Part shown: positions 32,735 through 41,757 of the stretch, in pieces
Layout: every line of letters begins with the position of its first letter
How positions within the stretch are numbered: the first letter of the stretch is position 1
Assembly: GCA_017936565.1 (NCBI GenBank)
Contig: JAGBFG010000047.1
Span: forward strand, 1-54,000
Origin: Clostridia bacterium
GTDB taxonomy: Bacteria; Bacillota; Clostridia; Oscillospirales; CAG-272
Direction of reading: 5' to 3'
DNA length: 54,000 nucleotides
Notes under the pieces: model-generated
Seen by the model: only the letters and a program-made list of their open reading frames with translations
The model's database searches: none
What the model was told of the DNA's origin: nothing
Program-made: the position numbers and the translations under genes

Positions 32735-33823
32735 TTATATTTTTTCTATAACGTCCTTGACAATCCATTCAAGCTCATCCCACTTACGCTCTATATCCTT
32801 GGCAAGCTGAAGCTGGCAGCGCGTTCTGACAAGATTATGCTTGGGATACGCGCATCTGAAATACTTATCTCCCGTAATATAGTCATCAAGAAATCTGGAC
32901 GCAAGCTCAATGGTAATAGAAAACGTTGCTTTCACGAGGTTGGAAATTTCAATCGGTTGGAGTGATTTATGCGTTTGTCCGATAAAGCCCTTCGCGAAGG
33001 CACGAAATTTCGCCGTATCAAAGAAGACCATAGATATATCGGATTCATCCTCTTTGGCTGTGTTGGCAATAAAGCGAACCGCATCCGCAAAGTCGTACAT
33101 TGCCATACCTGGCATAATGGTATCAAGATCAATGACAACGATGGGCTCTTTTGTCTTTTTATCGAAGAGCACGTTGTTACACTTGGTATCGTTGTGCGTC
33201 ACACGCTTGGGAATTTCTCCGTTTGAAAAACGGACGCTGAGCTCTGTCGCTATATCGCGCTTGGACGCGATATAGGCAATTTCTTCCTCAACCTCAGAGA
33301 CACGCCCGCAAGCGTCCTGCGAAACATGCGCGAAGAGCGTATCAAGCCGTTTTTTCGTATTGTGAAAATCGGGAATTGTTTCATGTAAAAGAGCACCGTT
33401 AAACTCAGACAGCTGGGTTTGGAACTGCCCGAACGCCTTACCTGTTGATTCAATTACGCCTAAATCCTCGGTGGAATTGAAGGTTACCGAATCTACGTAA
33501 TTAATAACACGCCAAAAGACGTCTTCCTCGCATATATAATAGTTCAAGCCCTCATCGGTGTGATGAAAATGCAGCGTGATCTGATGCGGAAACTTCTCAC
33601 GGATGTACGTTGTCACCCGATCAATATTTTCCATAATTTCCACAGGATTTTTGAAAACATGGGTGTTGACCTTTTGAAACAGGTACGATTTCAGCGTCTT
33701 ATCCTCCCGCATATAAGTAACCTTATAGGTCGAATTGATGTTGCCCATTGTAATGGTATCGTAGGAATAGATTTCGCCCTGCAGTCTGAATTTTTGCCCA
33801 ACCTCTTTTAATACGTTAAACAT
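32735..33823 (-). CDS. APH-family kinase, NahK-like (N-acetylhexosamine kinase type)
   Basis: The 362-residue protein is an aminoglycoside-phosphotransferase-fold kinase of the NahK type. Kinase motifs are the VTHNDTKCNNVLFD catalytic loop near residues 211-224 (Brenner-type HxDxxxxN) and the metal VIDLDTIMPG motif near 233-242, with a G-rich nucleotide loop MGNINSTY near 26-33. Relatives phosphorylate N-acetylhexosamines at C1. It ends the polysaccharide operon, so it may recycle or activate an amino sugar. A choline/ethanolamine kinase role (with LicD and the cytidylyltransferase of the same operon) is an alternative. GAGAGGG precedes the ATG. Confidence 0.8.
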   Translation of the reverse strand: MFNVLKEVGQKFRLQGEIYSYDTITMGNINSTYKVTYMREDKTLKSYLFQKVNTHVFKNPVEIMENIDRVTTYIREKFPHQITLHFHHTDEGLNYYICEEDVFWRVINYVDSVTFNSTEDLGVIESTGKAFGQFQTQLSEFNGALLHETIPDFHNTKKRLDTLFAHVSQDACGRVSEVEEEIAYIASKRDIATELSVRFSNGEIPKRVTHNDTKCNNVLFDKKTKEPIVVIDLDTIMPGMAMYDFADAVRFIANTAKEDESDISMVFFDTAKFRAFAKGFIGQTHKSLQPIEISNLVKATFSITIELASRFLDDYITGDKYFRCAYPKHNLVRTRCQLQLAKDIERKWDELEWIVKDVIEKI

Positions 33824-33861
33824 AAAAATCCCTCTCTATCTTTCGTTCTACCAATTTTCGA

Positions 33862-35022
33862 TTAAAGTCCTATACTCGTTAAGAATTCTCTCGTTGCATC
33901 CGCTTTATCGGCTGATATATTTTGGCTGTACTTTAATTCACGCATAGTCCGTTTGGCATGACCGCAAAATATCAGCTTGCACCATCGGCGCACTTGCATA
34001 AACGGAGTCAACCAACGATGCTTTTGCAGAATGGGATAATGAAACTTGATGACATCATATGAAATAAAGATTTTTGACAGAGCGTACTTAAATTTGCTAC
34101 CTTTCTTTTGTTGCTGTACCGTTATGCGGTTCTCTGTTGTTCCGTAAATTCCTCCGCGAAGAATGTAGTGTTCCATTTGCTGAGAGATTGCATCGTGTGT
34201 GGCTTCTTCAAACCAAACCCGACATAGTCTTCGCGCCGCCTCGGCAAATTTCAGAAGATTGCCCTTTTCAAGCAATGCATTCCGTTTGGCAAGATCTATT
34301 CCGTCAATGCTATCTAAAATCCAAAGGTCAATAAAGGACCTGATGCCGCAGCCGCCCTGCTCAAAATGCTTCGTCATATGGGCAATGTGATAGAGGTAAA
34401 ACATCTCATCCGGCATCTGATACCAAAAACGCGTTCCCTCTTTCAGTTTTGCTGCTTCCCAAACATCTTTGAGGACCTCACGAGAGCTTTGCGCTACCCC
34501 TTCATTGATCAGAGCGTAATGCAACTCCAAATGAATCAAATCGTTCAAAAACAGAGATACATCGTGCGCGTTCTTTTTTCCGTAGATATATTGATAGCTT
34601 TGGGTTAAAAGCGTGACCGCGCGATCCAAATCTTCCTCACGGATCAGAATGTCAATATCACAGCTTGTGCGCATCCAGGGTTGAGTATAATACTGACGAA
34701 GTACAGCGCCCTTCAATGGCAGAAACGGGATTTTTGCCTTTTCAAACGCTTCACACAGCATCTTAAACCCGTAATTTAACTGTTCATATCGATAAACCGC
34801 CTGAAGAATAGCGTTTTCGGTTTCACGGTCTTTTTGCTTCAAAAGCTCGTTTTGCCGCAGACCGGCTCCCAAAATATGAGAAACATCATGCCGCTTTGCC
34901 ATAGCGCGCATCGCGCTCAGCCATTCTTCCAAAAAGGCGGCTTTTTCTTGGTCACTAAGTAGCTTACCACTTATCGCAGAACGCAAAAGTGCAAAAAAGA
35001 ATGATCTGATTCCTTGATTCAT
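33862..35022 (-). CDS. Nucleotidyltransferase-fold protein of polysaccharide loci (PF14907-like)
   Basis: The 386-residue protein has the NTP_transf_5-type layout: a helical N-terminus, then KGAVLRQYYTQPWMRTSCDIDILI near residues 109-132 with the metal-binding D-x-D (DIDIL), and a helical C-terminal half. Such proteins are common in capsule and nonribosomal clusters but have no proven reaction; the DxD suggests nucleotide transfer. AAAGGAG precedes the ATG at 35022. It lies between wecB and the NahK-like gene in the operon. Confidence 0.78.
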   Translation of the reverse strand: MNQGIRSFFFALLRSAISGKLLSDQEKAAFLEEWLSAMRAMAKRHDVSHILGAGLRQNELLKQKDRETENAILQAVYRYEQLNYGFKMLCEAFEKAKIPFLPLKGAVLRQYYTQPWMRTSCDIDILIREEDLDRAVTLLTQSYQYIYGKKNAHDVSLFLNDLIHLELHYALINEGVAQSSREVLKDVWEAAKLKEGTRFWYQMPDEMFYLYHIAHMTKHFEQGGCGIRSFIDLWILDSIDGIDLAKRNALLEKGNLLKFAEAARRLCRVWFEEATHDAISQQMEHYILRGGIYGTTENRITVQQQKKGSKFKYALSKIFISYDVIKFHYPILQKHRWLTPFMQVRRWCKLIFCGHAKRTMRELKYSQNISADKADATREFLTSIGL

Positions 35023-35039
35023 GGCAGCTCCTTTCGTGC

Positions 35040-36134
35040 TTATTCCTTTTCTAAAATATCCGCAATTCTCCGACATGCAAAGCCATCACCATAAGGATTG
35101 CTTGCCTTTGCCATTGCGTCATATGCTTCTTTGCTTTCAAGAAGCAGCTTGAAGTTCTCATAAATTACTTGCTCATCCGTGCCGACCAGCTTCAAGGTGC
35201 CCGCTTTGATTCCTTCGGGACGCTCAGTTGTATCTCGCATAACGAGAACAGGCTTGCCGAGCGAGGGCGCTTCCTCTTGAATGCCGCCGCTATCGGTCAA
35301 AATCATATAGCTTTGAGCGAGGAAGTTATGAAAATCCAGCACTTCCAGCGGTTCAATGATGTGAATACGGTCACAGCCGCCAAGCTCTTCATCGGCGGCT
35401 TGACGAACCACAGGATTCATATGAATGGGATAAATGGCTTTCACATCGGGATGCTCGTCCATCACGCGACGAATCGCGCGGAACATATTGTGCATCGGCT
35501 CGCCTTGATTTTCCCTGCGGTGTGCGGTGATCATAATAAGGCGGCTATCCTTTGCCCATTCAAGCTCGGGATGCGTATAATCGGCGCGCACGGTTGTTTT
35601 GAGCGCGTCAATGGCGGTATTGCCCGTGATATAGATGGTGCTTTCGTCCTTCCCTTCCTTCACAAGGTTTTCTTTTGAAAGCTCGGTGGGAGCGAAATTG
35701 TATCTTGAAATGATGGAAACGGCTTGTCTGTTAAATTCCTCGGGATAGGGGCTGTAAATGTTATAGGTGCGAAGCCCCGCTTCCACGTGACCCACTGCAA
35801 TTTGCTTGTAGAAGCAGGCAAGCGCTGTTACAAAGGTGGTTGAGGTGTCACCGTGGACAAGAACCACATCGGGCTTTACCTCATCCAACACCTCACCGAG
35901 CTTGTTCAGAATGTTCGTTGTGATATCGAAGAGCGTTTGCCCTTGCTTCATAATGGAAAGGTCGTAATCGGGAACAACCTTGAAGGTATCAAGAACCATA
36001 TCCAGCATTTGACGGTGCTGCCCTGTAACGCATACTACCGTCTTGATATTTTCTCTCGTTTTCAGCTCATTGACGAGCGGACACATTTTGATAGCTTCGG
36101 GTCTTGTGCCAAAGACGAGCATGATGGTTTTCAT
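35040..36134 (-). CDS. wecB: UDP-N-acetylglucosamine 2-epimerase, non-hydrolysing
   Basis: The 364-residue protein interconverts UDP-GlcNAc and UDP-ManNAc. Motifs: VFGTRPEAIKMCPLV at residues 7-21, HGDTSTTFVTALACFY near 94-109, VGHVEAGLRTYN near 113-124 and TDSGGIQEEAPSLGKPVL near 285-302. Full length. The next enzyme in the pathway, WecC, is encoded just upstream, so the pair makes UDP-ManNAcA for the polysaccharide. AAAGGAC precedes the ATG. Confidence 0.96.
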   Translation of the reverse strand: MKTIMLVFGTRPEAIKMCPLVNELKTRENIKTVVCVTGQHRQMLDMVLDTFKVVPDYDLSIMKQGQTLFDITTNILNKLGEVLDEVKPDVVLVHGDTSTTFVTALACFYKQIAVGHVEAGLRTYNIYSPYPEEFNRQAVSIISRYNFAPTELSKENLVKEGKDESTIYITGNTAIDALKTTVRADYTHPELEWAKDSRLIMITAHRRENQGEPMHNMFRAIRRVMDEHPDVKAIYPIHMNPVVRQAADEELGGCDRIHIIEPLEVLDFHNFLAQSYMILTDSGGIQEEAPSLGKPVLVMRDTTERPEGIKAGTLKLVGTDEQVIYENFKLLLESKEAYDAMAKASNPYGDGFACRRIADILEKE

Positions 36135-36153
36135 AAATCAGGCGTCCTTTCGA

Positions 36154-37374
36154 TTACAGTCTGTATGTACCGGGAAGATCACAACACTTACGAGTGTCAA
36201 AAACAATTTTCCCTTTAAGCTTATCCATGTTTTCCTTGATTTGATTGTGGTTTACCATGATAACGACAAGGTCGGTATCTTCAAGGAATTTATCAAAATC
36301 GTGATACTGATTCGGCACGATATCCTTTTCGAAATAGGGGTCGTAGGATTTTATGGGAGAGGCGAGGTGTCTTTCTTGACTTTCAAGGAGCTGTATTGTC
36401 GGCGATTCACGAGGATCGTCCACATTTTCCTTGTAAGAAAGACCGTACAAGCCAACACGAGAGATGTCTGTCATATTATTTTCTTTCATAATTTCATAGA
36501 TCCGATTGAGAACAAAATCAGGCATACTGTCGTTTGTTTTCATAGATTCATCAATTACTTTCGCAAGACTCGGATAATCACCAACGAGGAACCATGGGTC
36601 AACAGAAATACAGTGACCGCCAACACCAGGACCGGGTTGAAGAATATTGACACGGGGATGCATATTACATATTCTAATAATTTCATATACATCCATATTA
36701 TCATGACGACAAATTTTGGCAAGCTCATTGGCAAACGCAATGTTAACTGCACGGAAGGTGTTTTCGACGACCTTGGTCATTTCAGCGGTACGGATGTCGG
36801 TTACCACGATATCTCCCTGACAGAAGGACGCATACAGCGCCTTTATCTTTTCACCAATTTCGGCAGAGTCAGCGCCGATGGTACGGTTATTGTGCAAGAG
36901 CTCATAAACCATATTACCGGGAATAATTCTCTCAGGTGCGTGAACAAGATTGATGTCCTTCCCGATGACAAAGCCGTTTTCTTCGATAGCGGGGCGAACA
37001 TATTTGTCAATGGTTCCGGGAGAAACGGTAGATTCAACAACAACAGTTGCGCCCTTAGGGCAAACCTCCATAACACTATTGACAGCGGAAACGACATAGC
37101 AAGCGTCCACTTTCTTGCTGAACTTATCATAAGGGGTAGGAACAGAAACGATATATGTGTCTGTTACTTGGTATTCTGTGGAAAATTTAATACCTGCTTT
37201 TACGGCGTCGGCAAAAAGCTCGTCCAAGCCATCCTCCTTAAAAGTAGTTTTCCCTGCATTCAGCGTGGCAACAAGCTCCTTATTATAGTCGGTTCCAACC
37301 ACCTCTACACCGTGGGAAGCCAACATCAAGGCGGTAGGCAAGCCTATGTAGCCAAGTCCAATTACGTTAATCAT
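36154..37374 (-). CDS. wecC: UDP-N-acetyl-D-mannosaminuronate dehydrogenase
   Basis: The 406-residue protein is a UDP-sugar 6-dehydrogenase of the WecC type, oxidising UDP-ManNAc twice to UDP-ManNAcA with NAD. Rossmann GLGYIGLPTAL is at residues 6-16; the catalytic-Cys motif GPGVGGHCISVDPWF is near 246-260; the C-terminal UDP-binding domain contains GLSYKENVDDPRESP near 308-322. The ATG at 37374 is chosen because AAGGAGA precedes it. It pairs with wecB. Confidence 0.95.
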   Translation of the reverse strand: MINVIGLGYIGLPTALMLASHGVEVVGTDYNKELVATLNAGKTTFKEDGLDELFADAVKAGIKFSTEYQVTDTYIVSVPTPYDKFSKKVDACYVVSAVNSVMEVCPKGATVVVESTVSPGTIDKYVRPAIEENGFVIGKDINLVHAPERIIPGNMVYELLHNNRTIGADSAEIGEKIKALYASFCQGDIVVTDIRTAEMTKVVENTFRAVNIAFANELAKICRHDNMDVYEIIRICNMHPRVNILQPGPGVGGHCISVDPWFLVGDYPSLAKVIDESMKTNDSMPDFVLNRIYEIMKENNMTDISRVGLYGLSYKENVDDPRESPTIQLLESQERHLASPIKSYDPYFEKDIVPNQYHDFDKFLEDTDLVVIMVNHNQIKENMDKLKGKIVFDTRKCCDLPGTYRL

Positions 37375-37388
37375 TTTTTGTCTCTCCT

Positions 37389-38528
37389 TCATTTAATTGT
37401 ACTTATTTTTCGAATAATTTTATCCAAAATCGAATGTCCCATACTACGCTTTATGGCTTTCTGCAACGATTTCTCGTCACCTTTATAATGCTTGTAAAAC
37501 AAGCCGCGGTAGGCACTTTTCGGTATGCTTTTTTCCAGTTTGGGGTGTGTTTCAATCGCAAAAGCCAATGGAGTCTGCCAAACCGTGGCTTTGTTCAAAA
37601 TCGAGGACAGCAATGCTTCTCCTTTTTCGGTATTTACAATCACCAAGGAACACCCTTTGTCATCATCGATTTCAGGATATAACCGTTCTATTCCCCAATA
37701 GTCGCCAACCGTCAAATCTGCGCTTGTATTAAAGTTCTTGAAACGGCAATTATAGCAGCAATCACGGAAAAACAGATTGTTTCCAAACAGCCTAAAATAA
37801 TCGCTATTTTTACGCTCAATAATCTGCTCGCTACCGTCATCATATACCACTCGAATATTGCTCTTTTTCCAACCGTTTGTTTTATCTCGAAAATAAAATG
37901 ATTGGATTGCTTTTCCTTGTTCTTTTTCCAATGCTTTTTTGTACAGCTCAAACACACTTGGATCTGGAACACCGCTGCAAACAAAGTCGCAGGTTATAAG
38001 CTCCTCGCGGTCACCAAATCGCGTTTTTACTGCGGCAATTTGACAAGGAGCACCTGAAACCAATACTTTTTTTCCTTGCTTTAAGGCAGCATCGATTTTT
38101 GGCCAAGCCAATGACATATCGCTTTGAACGTACTTTGAATCACGATAAAGATCCAGCGTATCAAGCGCGTCGGTAACGTCATGAACCGCTCTTAGACTTT
38201 CATCCAACCGACAGCCACAAAAAACTCCGCCCTCTTCAAGAATCTGCTCCGCAAAAAGAATCGAAGCAGCGCCCGAAGCAGATTTCAATCGTGATGCTTC
38301 TCGATTGTCAACGAGGGCGTAACACTGTCTTGGTTCTTTCTTCGCCTTTTCGGCAAGAACAGGACACACATTACGGCATTTCCCACAAGAAACACAGGTG
38401 CTTTGATCAATTTCGGGATATAAAAAACCGCCCTCTTTGGTTCTCATAGAAATACTCGCAGTCGGACAGATGGCCACGCACGAGCCGCAGCCGACGCACT
38501 GCAACGGTTCTTCAAGTATTTTCTTCAT
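37389..38528 (-). CDS. F420-hydrogenase-beta-like ferredoxin oxidoreductase (first copy)
   Basis: The 379-residue protein has two 4Fe-4S motifs at the N-terminus (CVGCGSCVAICP and CVSCGKCRNVCP, about residues 11-54), then the FrhB N- and C-terminal domains, with VLVSGAPCQIAAVKTRF near 134, FVCSGVPDPSVFELY and an ADLTVGDYWGIE motif near 278. Such proteins bind flavin in F420 enzymes, and copies in capsule loci are common but have no proven role. It may do a redox step on a sugar or lipid carrier. The ATG at 38528 has GGAG upstream; it overlaps the acyltransferase gene by 17 bases. A second homologue is at 48675-49862. Confidence 0.85.
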   Translation of the reverse strand: MKKILEEPLQCVGCGSCVAICPTASISMRTKEGGFLYPEIDQSTCVSCGKCRNVCPVLAEKAKKEPRQCYALVDNREASRLKSASGAASILFAEQILEEGGVFCGCRLDESLRAVHDVTDALDTLDLYRDSKYVQSDMSLAWPKIDAALKQGKKVLVSGAPCQIAAVKTRFGDREELITCDFVCSGVPDPSVFELYKKALEKEQGKAIQSFYFRDKTNGWKKSNIRVVYDDGSEQIIERKNSDYFRLFGNNLFFRDCCYNCRFKNFNTSADLTVGDYWGIERLYPEIDDDKGCSLVIVNTEKGEALLSSILNKATVWQTPLAFAIETHPKLEKSIPKSAYRGLFYKHYKGDEKSLQKAIKRSMGHSILDKIIRKISTIK

Positions 38529-39120
38529 TGTTTTTCGCTCCATAGGGGGGAATAGTTTTTATCACTCTGGCAGGATTGCCCGCAATCACGCAATTCCCTT
38601 CTGGAAAGCTTTTGGCGACCACGGAATTCGCACCAACGATTGTATGATCACCAAGATGCACACCTGGGAGAATGACCGAGCCAAAGCCAATCCATGAATT
38701 CTCACCAATCACCACATCCTTCGCCTCGCTGTGCTTGCTCAGGTCATTGAAATCATGATTTGCCGTGATAATTGCCACATTGCATGCAACATAACAATTT
38801 TTTCCAAACTTTATCTTGCTCTTATCCGTTGCTTGAAAATAACAGCCTGCTTTTTGAAAAATGGTTATGTTGTCAAGATCAAACTCAATGTTTTGCCAAT
38901 TACAAACCGTTGCCCTAAACGAAACCGGAAAAGGAACCCGACGATTGATGCCTACGATTTTCTGCATAAAAACCGTTTCCATAACCCATCTCCACCCGTC
39001 GGAATAAAAGAGCTTTGAAAAATATTTTCCTTTTAGATATTTAGGCTTATAAAAAAGGTATCCGATTATCATCGCAAAAAATTTTTTTACTGCACTCCAA
39101 CCGGCCTTTATGTATTTCAT
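38512..39120 (-). CDS. Hexapeptide-repeat acyltransferase
   Basis: The 202-residue protein has a hydrophobic N-terminus (about 5-25) and then a left-handed beta-helix of the LacA/Maa/WbbJ type. Hexapeptide turns and the catalytic His in TANHDF near 118-123 are visible, followed by IGENSWIGFGSVILPGV and a C-terminal AGNPARVIK end. It should O- or N-acetylate a sugar of the repeat unit. Its start overlaps the pyruvyl transferase stop (ATGA) and GGAGG precedes it. Confidence 0.85.
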   Translation of the reverse strand: MKYIKAGWSAVKKFFAMIIGYLFYKPKYLKGKYFSKLFYSDGWRWVMETVFMQKIVGINRRVPFPVSFRATVCNWQNIEFDLDNITIFQKAGCYFQATDKSKIKFGKNCYVACNVAIITANHDFNDLSKHSEAKDVVIGENSWIGFGSVILPGVHLGDHTIVGANSVVAKSFPEGNCVIAGNPARVIKTIPPYGAKNNEENT

Positions 39121-40283
39121 TTTATAAGTTCCTCCATTTTTTCAAAAAAGACCTCTGAGGACTTTTCCAGTTTTTCGAGATTTGTTTTTATCTTTTCTGA
39201 ATACTCATCTCTCTTTGAAATAACAGTTTTTACCTGTTCTAACATCTTTTCAACAGCTTTGCGGTCATTGAAATGACATTCAAGCAGATCCATACGACGC
39301 ATAACATCGTGTATTTTTCCTTCGTATTTCTTACTGAATTCACCAAAATCCACATTAATGACAGGCGTATTATTCCGCAACGAAAGCAATGTGCCGTGAA
39401 AATAGCTTGTGATCGTCAAATCAAAAAGACCGAAAACAGCCGCCCACTCAAATGGGTTTATATCTACTATCTGAACATCTGCGCCTTTCGTCCCGTGGTA
39501 AAGCCCAACAAGGACATATTCTTTGCCGCATTCAGTTTTTAAGCGGTCTATGAGCGCTTCAGGCGCTCCCATAAGACCAATCAGTTTTTTCTCCTTAGGA
39601 ATCTTAAATCTCGTATAAATGTATTCTCTAAACGCCTCGCGTGTCAGCCCGATTTCACTGTAAACATCATCGATATCTAAAAACACAGTTGGATCACAGG
39701 TAAAGGTGGGCGCACATGAAGGACAAATCTCTTTTACGAGCTCGCTTGTATAGGTGTCACGCACACCGATAAAGGAAAATCCTTGAAGCGAGTGTCCAAA
39801 ATATTCTTTTTCGCGCTCGCCAACATATTCCCTTCCCATACCGAAAGCCGATGCCGCATAGCTCATTTTCACAACATCTTTTTCAAAATTGATAAGATAA
39901 GGATTGGGGAAGCCTCTCTTGCACCAATTCCACACTGCATCACTACCTACAACAAAGATATCATAATCGTCCTGGTAGGCAGACAGCACCTCGGCGGTAT
40001 TTCCGTCGCTGCATATATGCTTTTGAGAGAGAGGCAAGGATTTCAAGCTTTGATGAAATTTTTTCCGTTGCCTGTTTTTCAGTAAGGTTGACAGCGGATG
40101 TCTAAGCGAACTCAGGGTCAAATGAGGTTTATAGATGTTTTCCATAATAGCGCTTGTATAATCGATTATTTCCACTTTCGCTTCGGGAAAACGCTTTTTT
40201 ATTTGACGGCTCAGGGAATAACCTTGCATAAAAGCCCCGTAATTTATGCTTCTATGGAAGGTTAGAATTCCTATTTTTTTCAT
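39117..40283 (-). CDS. Polysaccharide pyruvyl transferase family protein
   Basis: The 388-residue protein matches the polysaccharide pyruvyl transferase family (CsaB/WcaK-like): GILTFHRSINYGAFMQGYSL near 4-23, VVGSDAVWNW near 117-126, MSYAASAFG, and late GTLLSLRNNTPVINVDFG. These enzymes add pyruvate ketals from PEP to sugars. The family also contains members of uncertain donor. It co-occurs here with two FrhB-like proteins, a common grouping in gut anaerobe polysaccharide loci. Confidence 0.85.
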   Translation of the reverse strand: MKKIGILTFHRSINYGAFMQGYSLSRQIKKRFPEAKVEIIDYTSAIMENIYKPHLTLSSLRHPLSTLLKNRQRKKFHQSLKSLPLSQKHICSDGNTAEVLSAYQDDYDIFVVGSDAVWNWCKRGFPNPYLINFEKDVVKMSYAASAFGMGREYVGEREKEYFGHSLQGFSFIGVRDTYTSELVKEICPSCAPTFTCDPTVFLDIDDVYSEIGLTREAFREYIYTRFKIPKEKKLIGLMGAPEALIDRLKTECGKEYVLVGLYHGTKGADVQIVDINPFEWAAVFGLFDLTITSYFHGTLLSLRNNTPVINVDFGEFSKKYEGKIHDVMRRMDLLECHFNDRKAVEKMLEQVKTVISKRDEYSEKIKTNLEKLEKSSEVFFEKMEELIK

Positions 40284-40287
40284 ATCC

Positions 40288-41757
40288 TTACCTTTCCTTG
40301 TTGAGAAAATACCATTGATTTTTTATGGACCTAAAAATTATAATAGCAAAAACAGCAGCCCAAACACAACCCATGCATATCGCAATAAGCAAGGGATTTA
40401 TAGCTGTTATTTTACACAGAAAGACCTTAGCGGAATAGAAAGCCACGCCCAGCACTGCATTTATAACAAGATAAATCCCACATTGTTTCCACGGGAAAAT
40501 GCTACGGAAACGAATATTAAGTTTTTTGCATGTATAAATCAGCTGATACAATGCCATAGTGACCGTGGATAAAAGTGTAGCAACCGCAGGACCGATAAAT
40601 CCAAATATAAAGAAACAAACATAGCTTAGTGAAATATTCAAAAGAAGCGATCCAACCGAACTGTAAAACACCGGCTTGGTTGTTCCTGTGGCGTTTAACA
40701 TCATACCAAAATAAGTACACCTGAACAACAGGACCAAACAATATATACGGAAGACTCCAACGCCTCCGAGATACTTTTCTGAGTAAAGAATCGTAACCAC
40801 CTCAGGAGCAAATACAAAGCAACCAACGGCTATGATGCACAAAAAAGCAAAGGAAATGGCGGTTGCGCTATTCCACAAATGTATCGCTTCTTCCTTTTTT
40901 TCATGCTGTAACAGCCTGACAATCTTTGGCATTAAAACCGCGGTCATGGATGTGGCAATAATCGTCACCGGTAGTTCCTTTGAGGCATTCGTATAAACTG
41001 CAAGATCCTCGGTAGACAAAAATGAAGTGATCACCAATTTGCCAAGCTCAATATTAAGTGTACCAACAGTAGACGCCAAGCCTATCGGTATTGAAAACTT
41101 AAAAATAGTAAGTATAAGCTTTTTATCGAACCCTAACTTAAAGGCAGGGCTGCTTTGCTTAACAAGAATATATGTCCATACCGTAAAGACAATCTCTGTT
41201 GCCAAAAATAGCAGCATATACTGCATAAAATCGCCATGGAAAGCTTGGACGATCAGGATTGCGCCAAGCAAGGCAATGCTGTTAGCCACCCTATATATGA
41301 TCAACATCGTGGTTTTTTGATATACGATTAGAAAGTTTTCTATACTGGACATAATAATTTTGGTCCAAGGATAGAGCGCCAAGAAAAACCAAAAGCTTCT
41401 GATAAGCTCATTTTTGAAAAAGCCTTCTATCAAAGGAATGGTCAATACCAGCACTAAGCCAATGACAAAGCTCAGAAGCGTATTGAGTGCATAATAAACC
41501 GATAAAAATTTGTTTTTCTCATTTTGGTCTTGTGCCTTTGCCAAAAAATAATTTATACTGTTTGGCAATCCAAGCATAAGCAAGGAACAAACAAGATTGA
41601 TTACCATAAGTATCTGCGAATAGGTTCCATACTCGATCAGAGTACGAAAGCGCGAAAGCAGCATACTTGAAACCAAACTCACCAACATAACGATGACTTT
41701 GGAAGCGGTAAGCTTTATGGCATCGTTACCGGTGCGAGATGTTTGTAAATCAGCCAT
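40288..41757 (-). CDS. Wzx-type polysaccharide flippase
   Basis: The 489-residue protein has about 14 predicted membrane helices and the MOP/PST layout of oligosaccharide flippases: an N-terminal KLTASKVIVMLVSLVSSMLLSRF segment, FGSxxYS-like repeats, and a mid-region EKYLGGVGVFRIY. It would move lipid-linked repeat units across the membrane. It overlaps the upstream GT4 gene by eight bases. AT-rich as is usual for wzx. Confidence 0.9.
   Translation of the reverse strand: MADLQTSRTGNDAIKLTASKVIVMLVSLVSSMLLSRFRTLIEYGTYSQILMVINLVCSLLMLGLPNSINYFLAKAQDQNEKNKFLSVYYALNTLLSFVIGLVLVLTIPLIEGFFKNELIRSFWFFLALYPWTKIIMSSIENFLIVYQKTTMLIIYRVANSIALLGAILIVQAFHGDFMQYMLLFLATEIVFTVWTYILVKQSSPAFKLGFDKKLILTIFKFSIPIGLASTVGTLNIELGKLVITSFLSTEDLAVYTNASKELPVTIIATSMTAVLMPKIVRLLQHEKKEEAIHLWNSATAISFAFLCIIAVGCFVFAPEVVTILYSEKYLGGVGVFRIYCLVLLFRCTYFGMMLNATGTTKPVFYSSVGSLLLNISLSYVCFFIFGFIGPAVATLLSTVTMALYQLIYTCKKLNIRFRSIFPWKQCGIYLVINAVLGVAFYSAKVFLCKITAINPLLIAICMGCVWAAVFAIIIFRSIKNQWYFLNKER

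Noticed and set aside
36043..37488. 481-residue plus-strand frame opposite wecC
   Set aside because: Antisense to an intact UDP-sugar dehydrogenase; no ribosome site and no recognisable domain.
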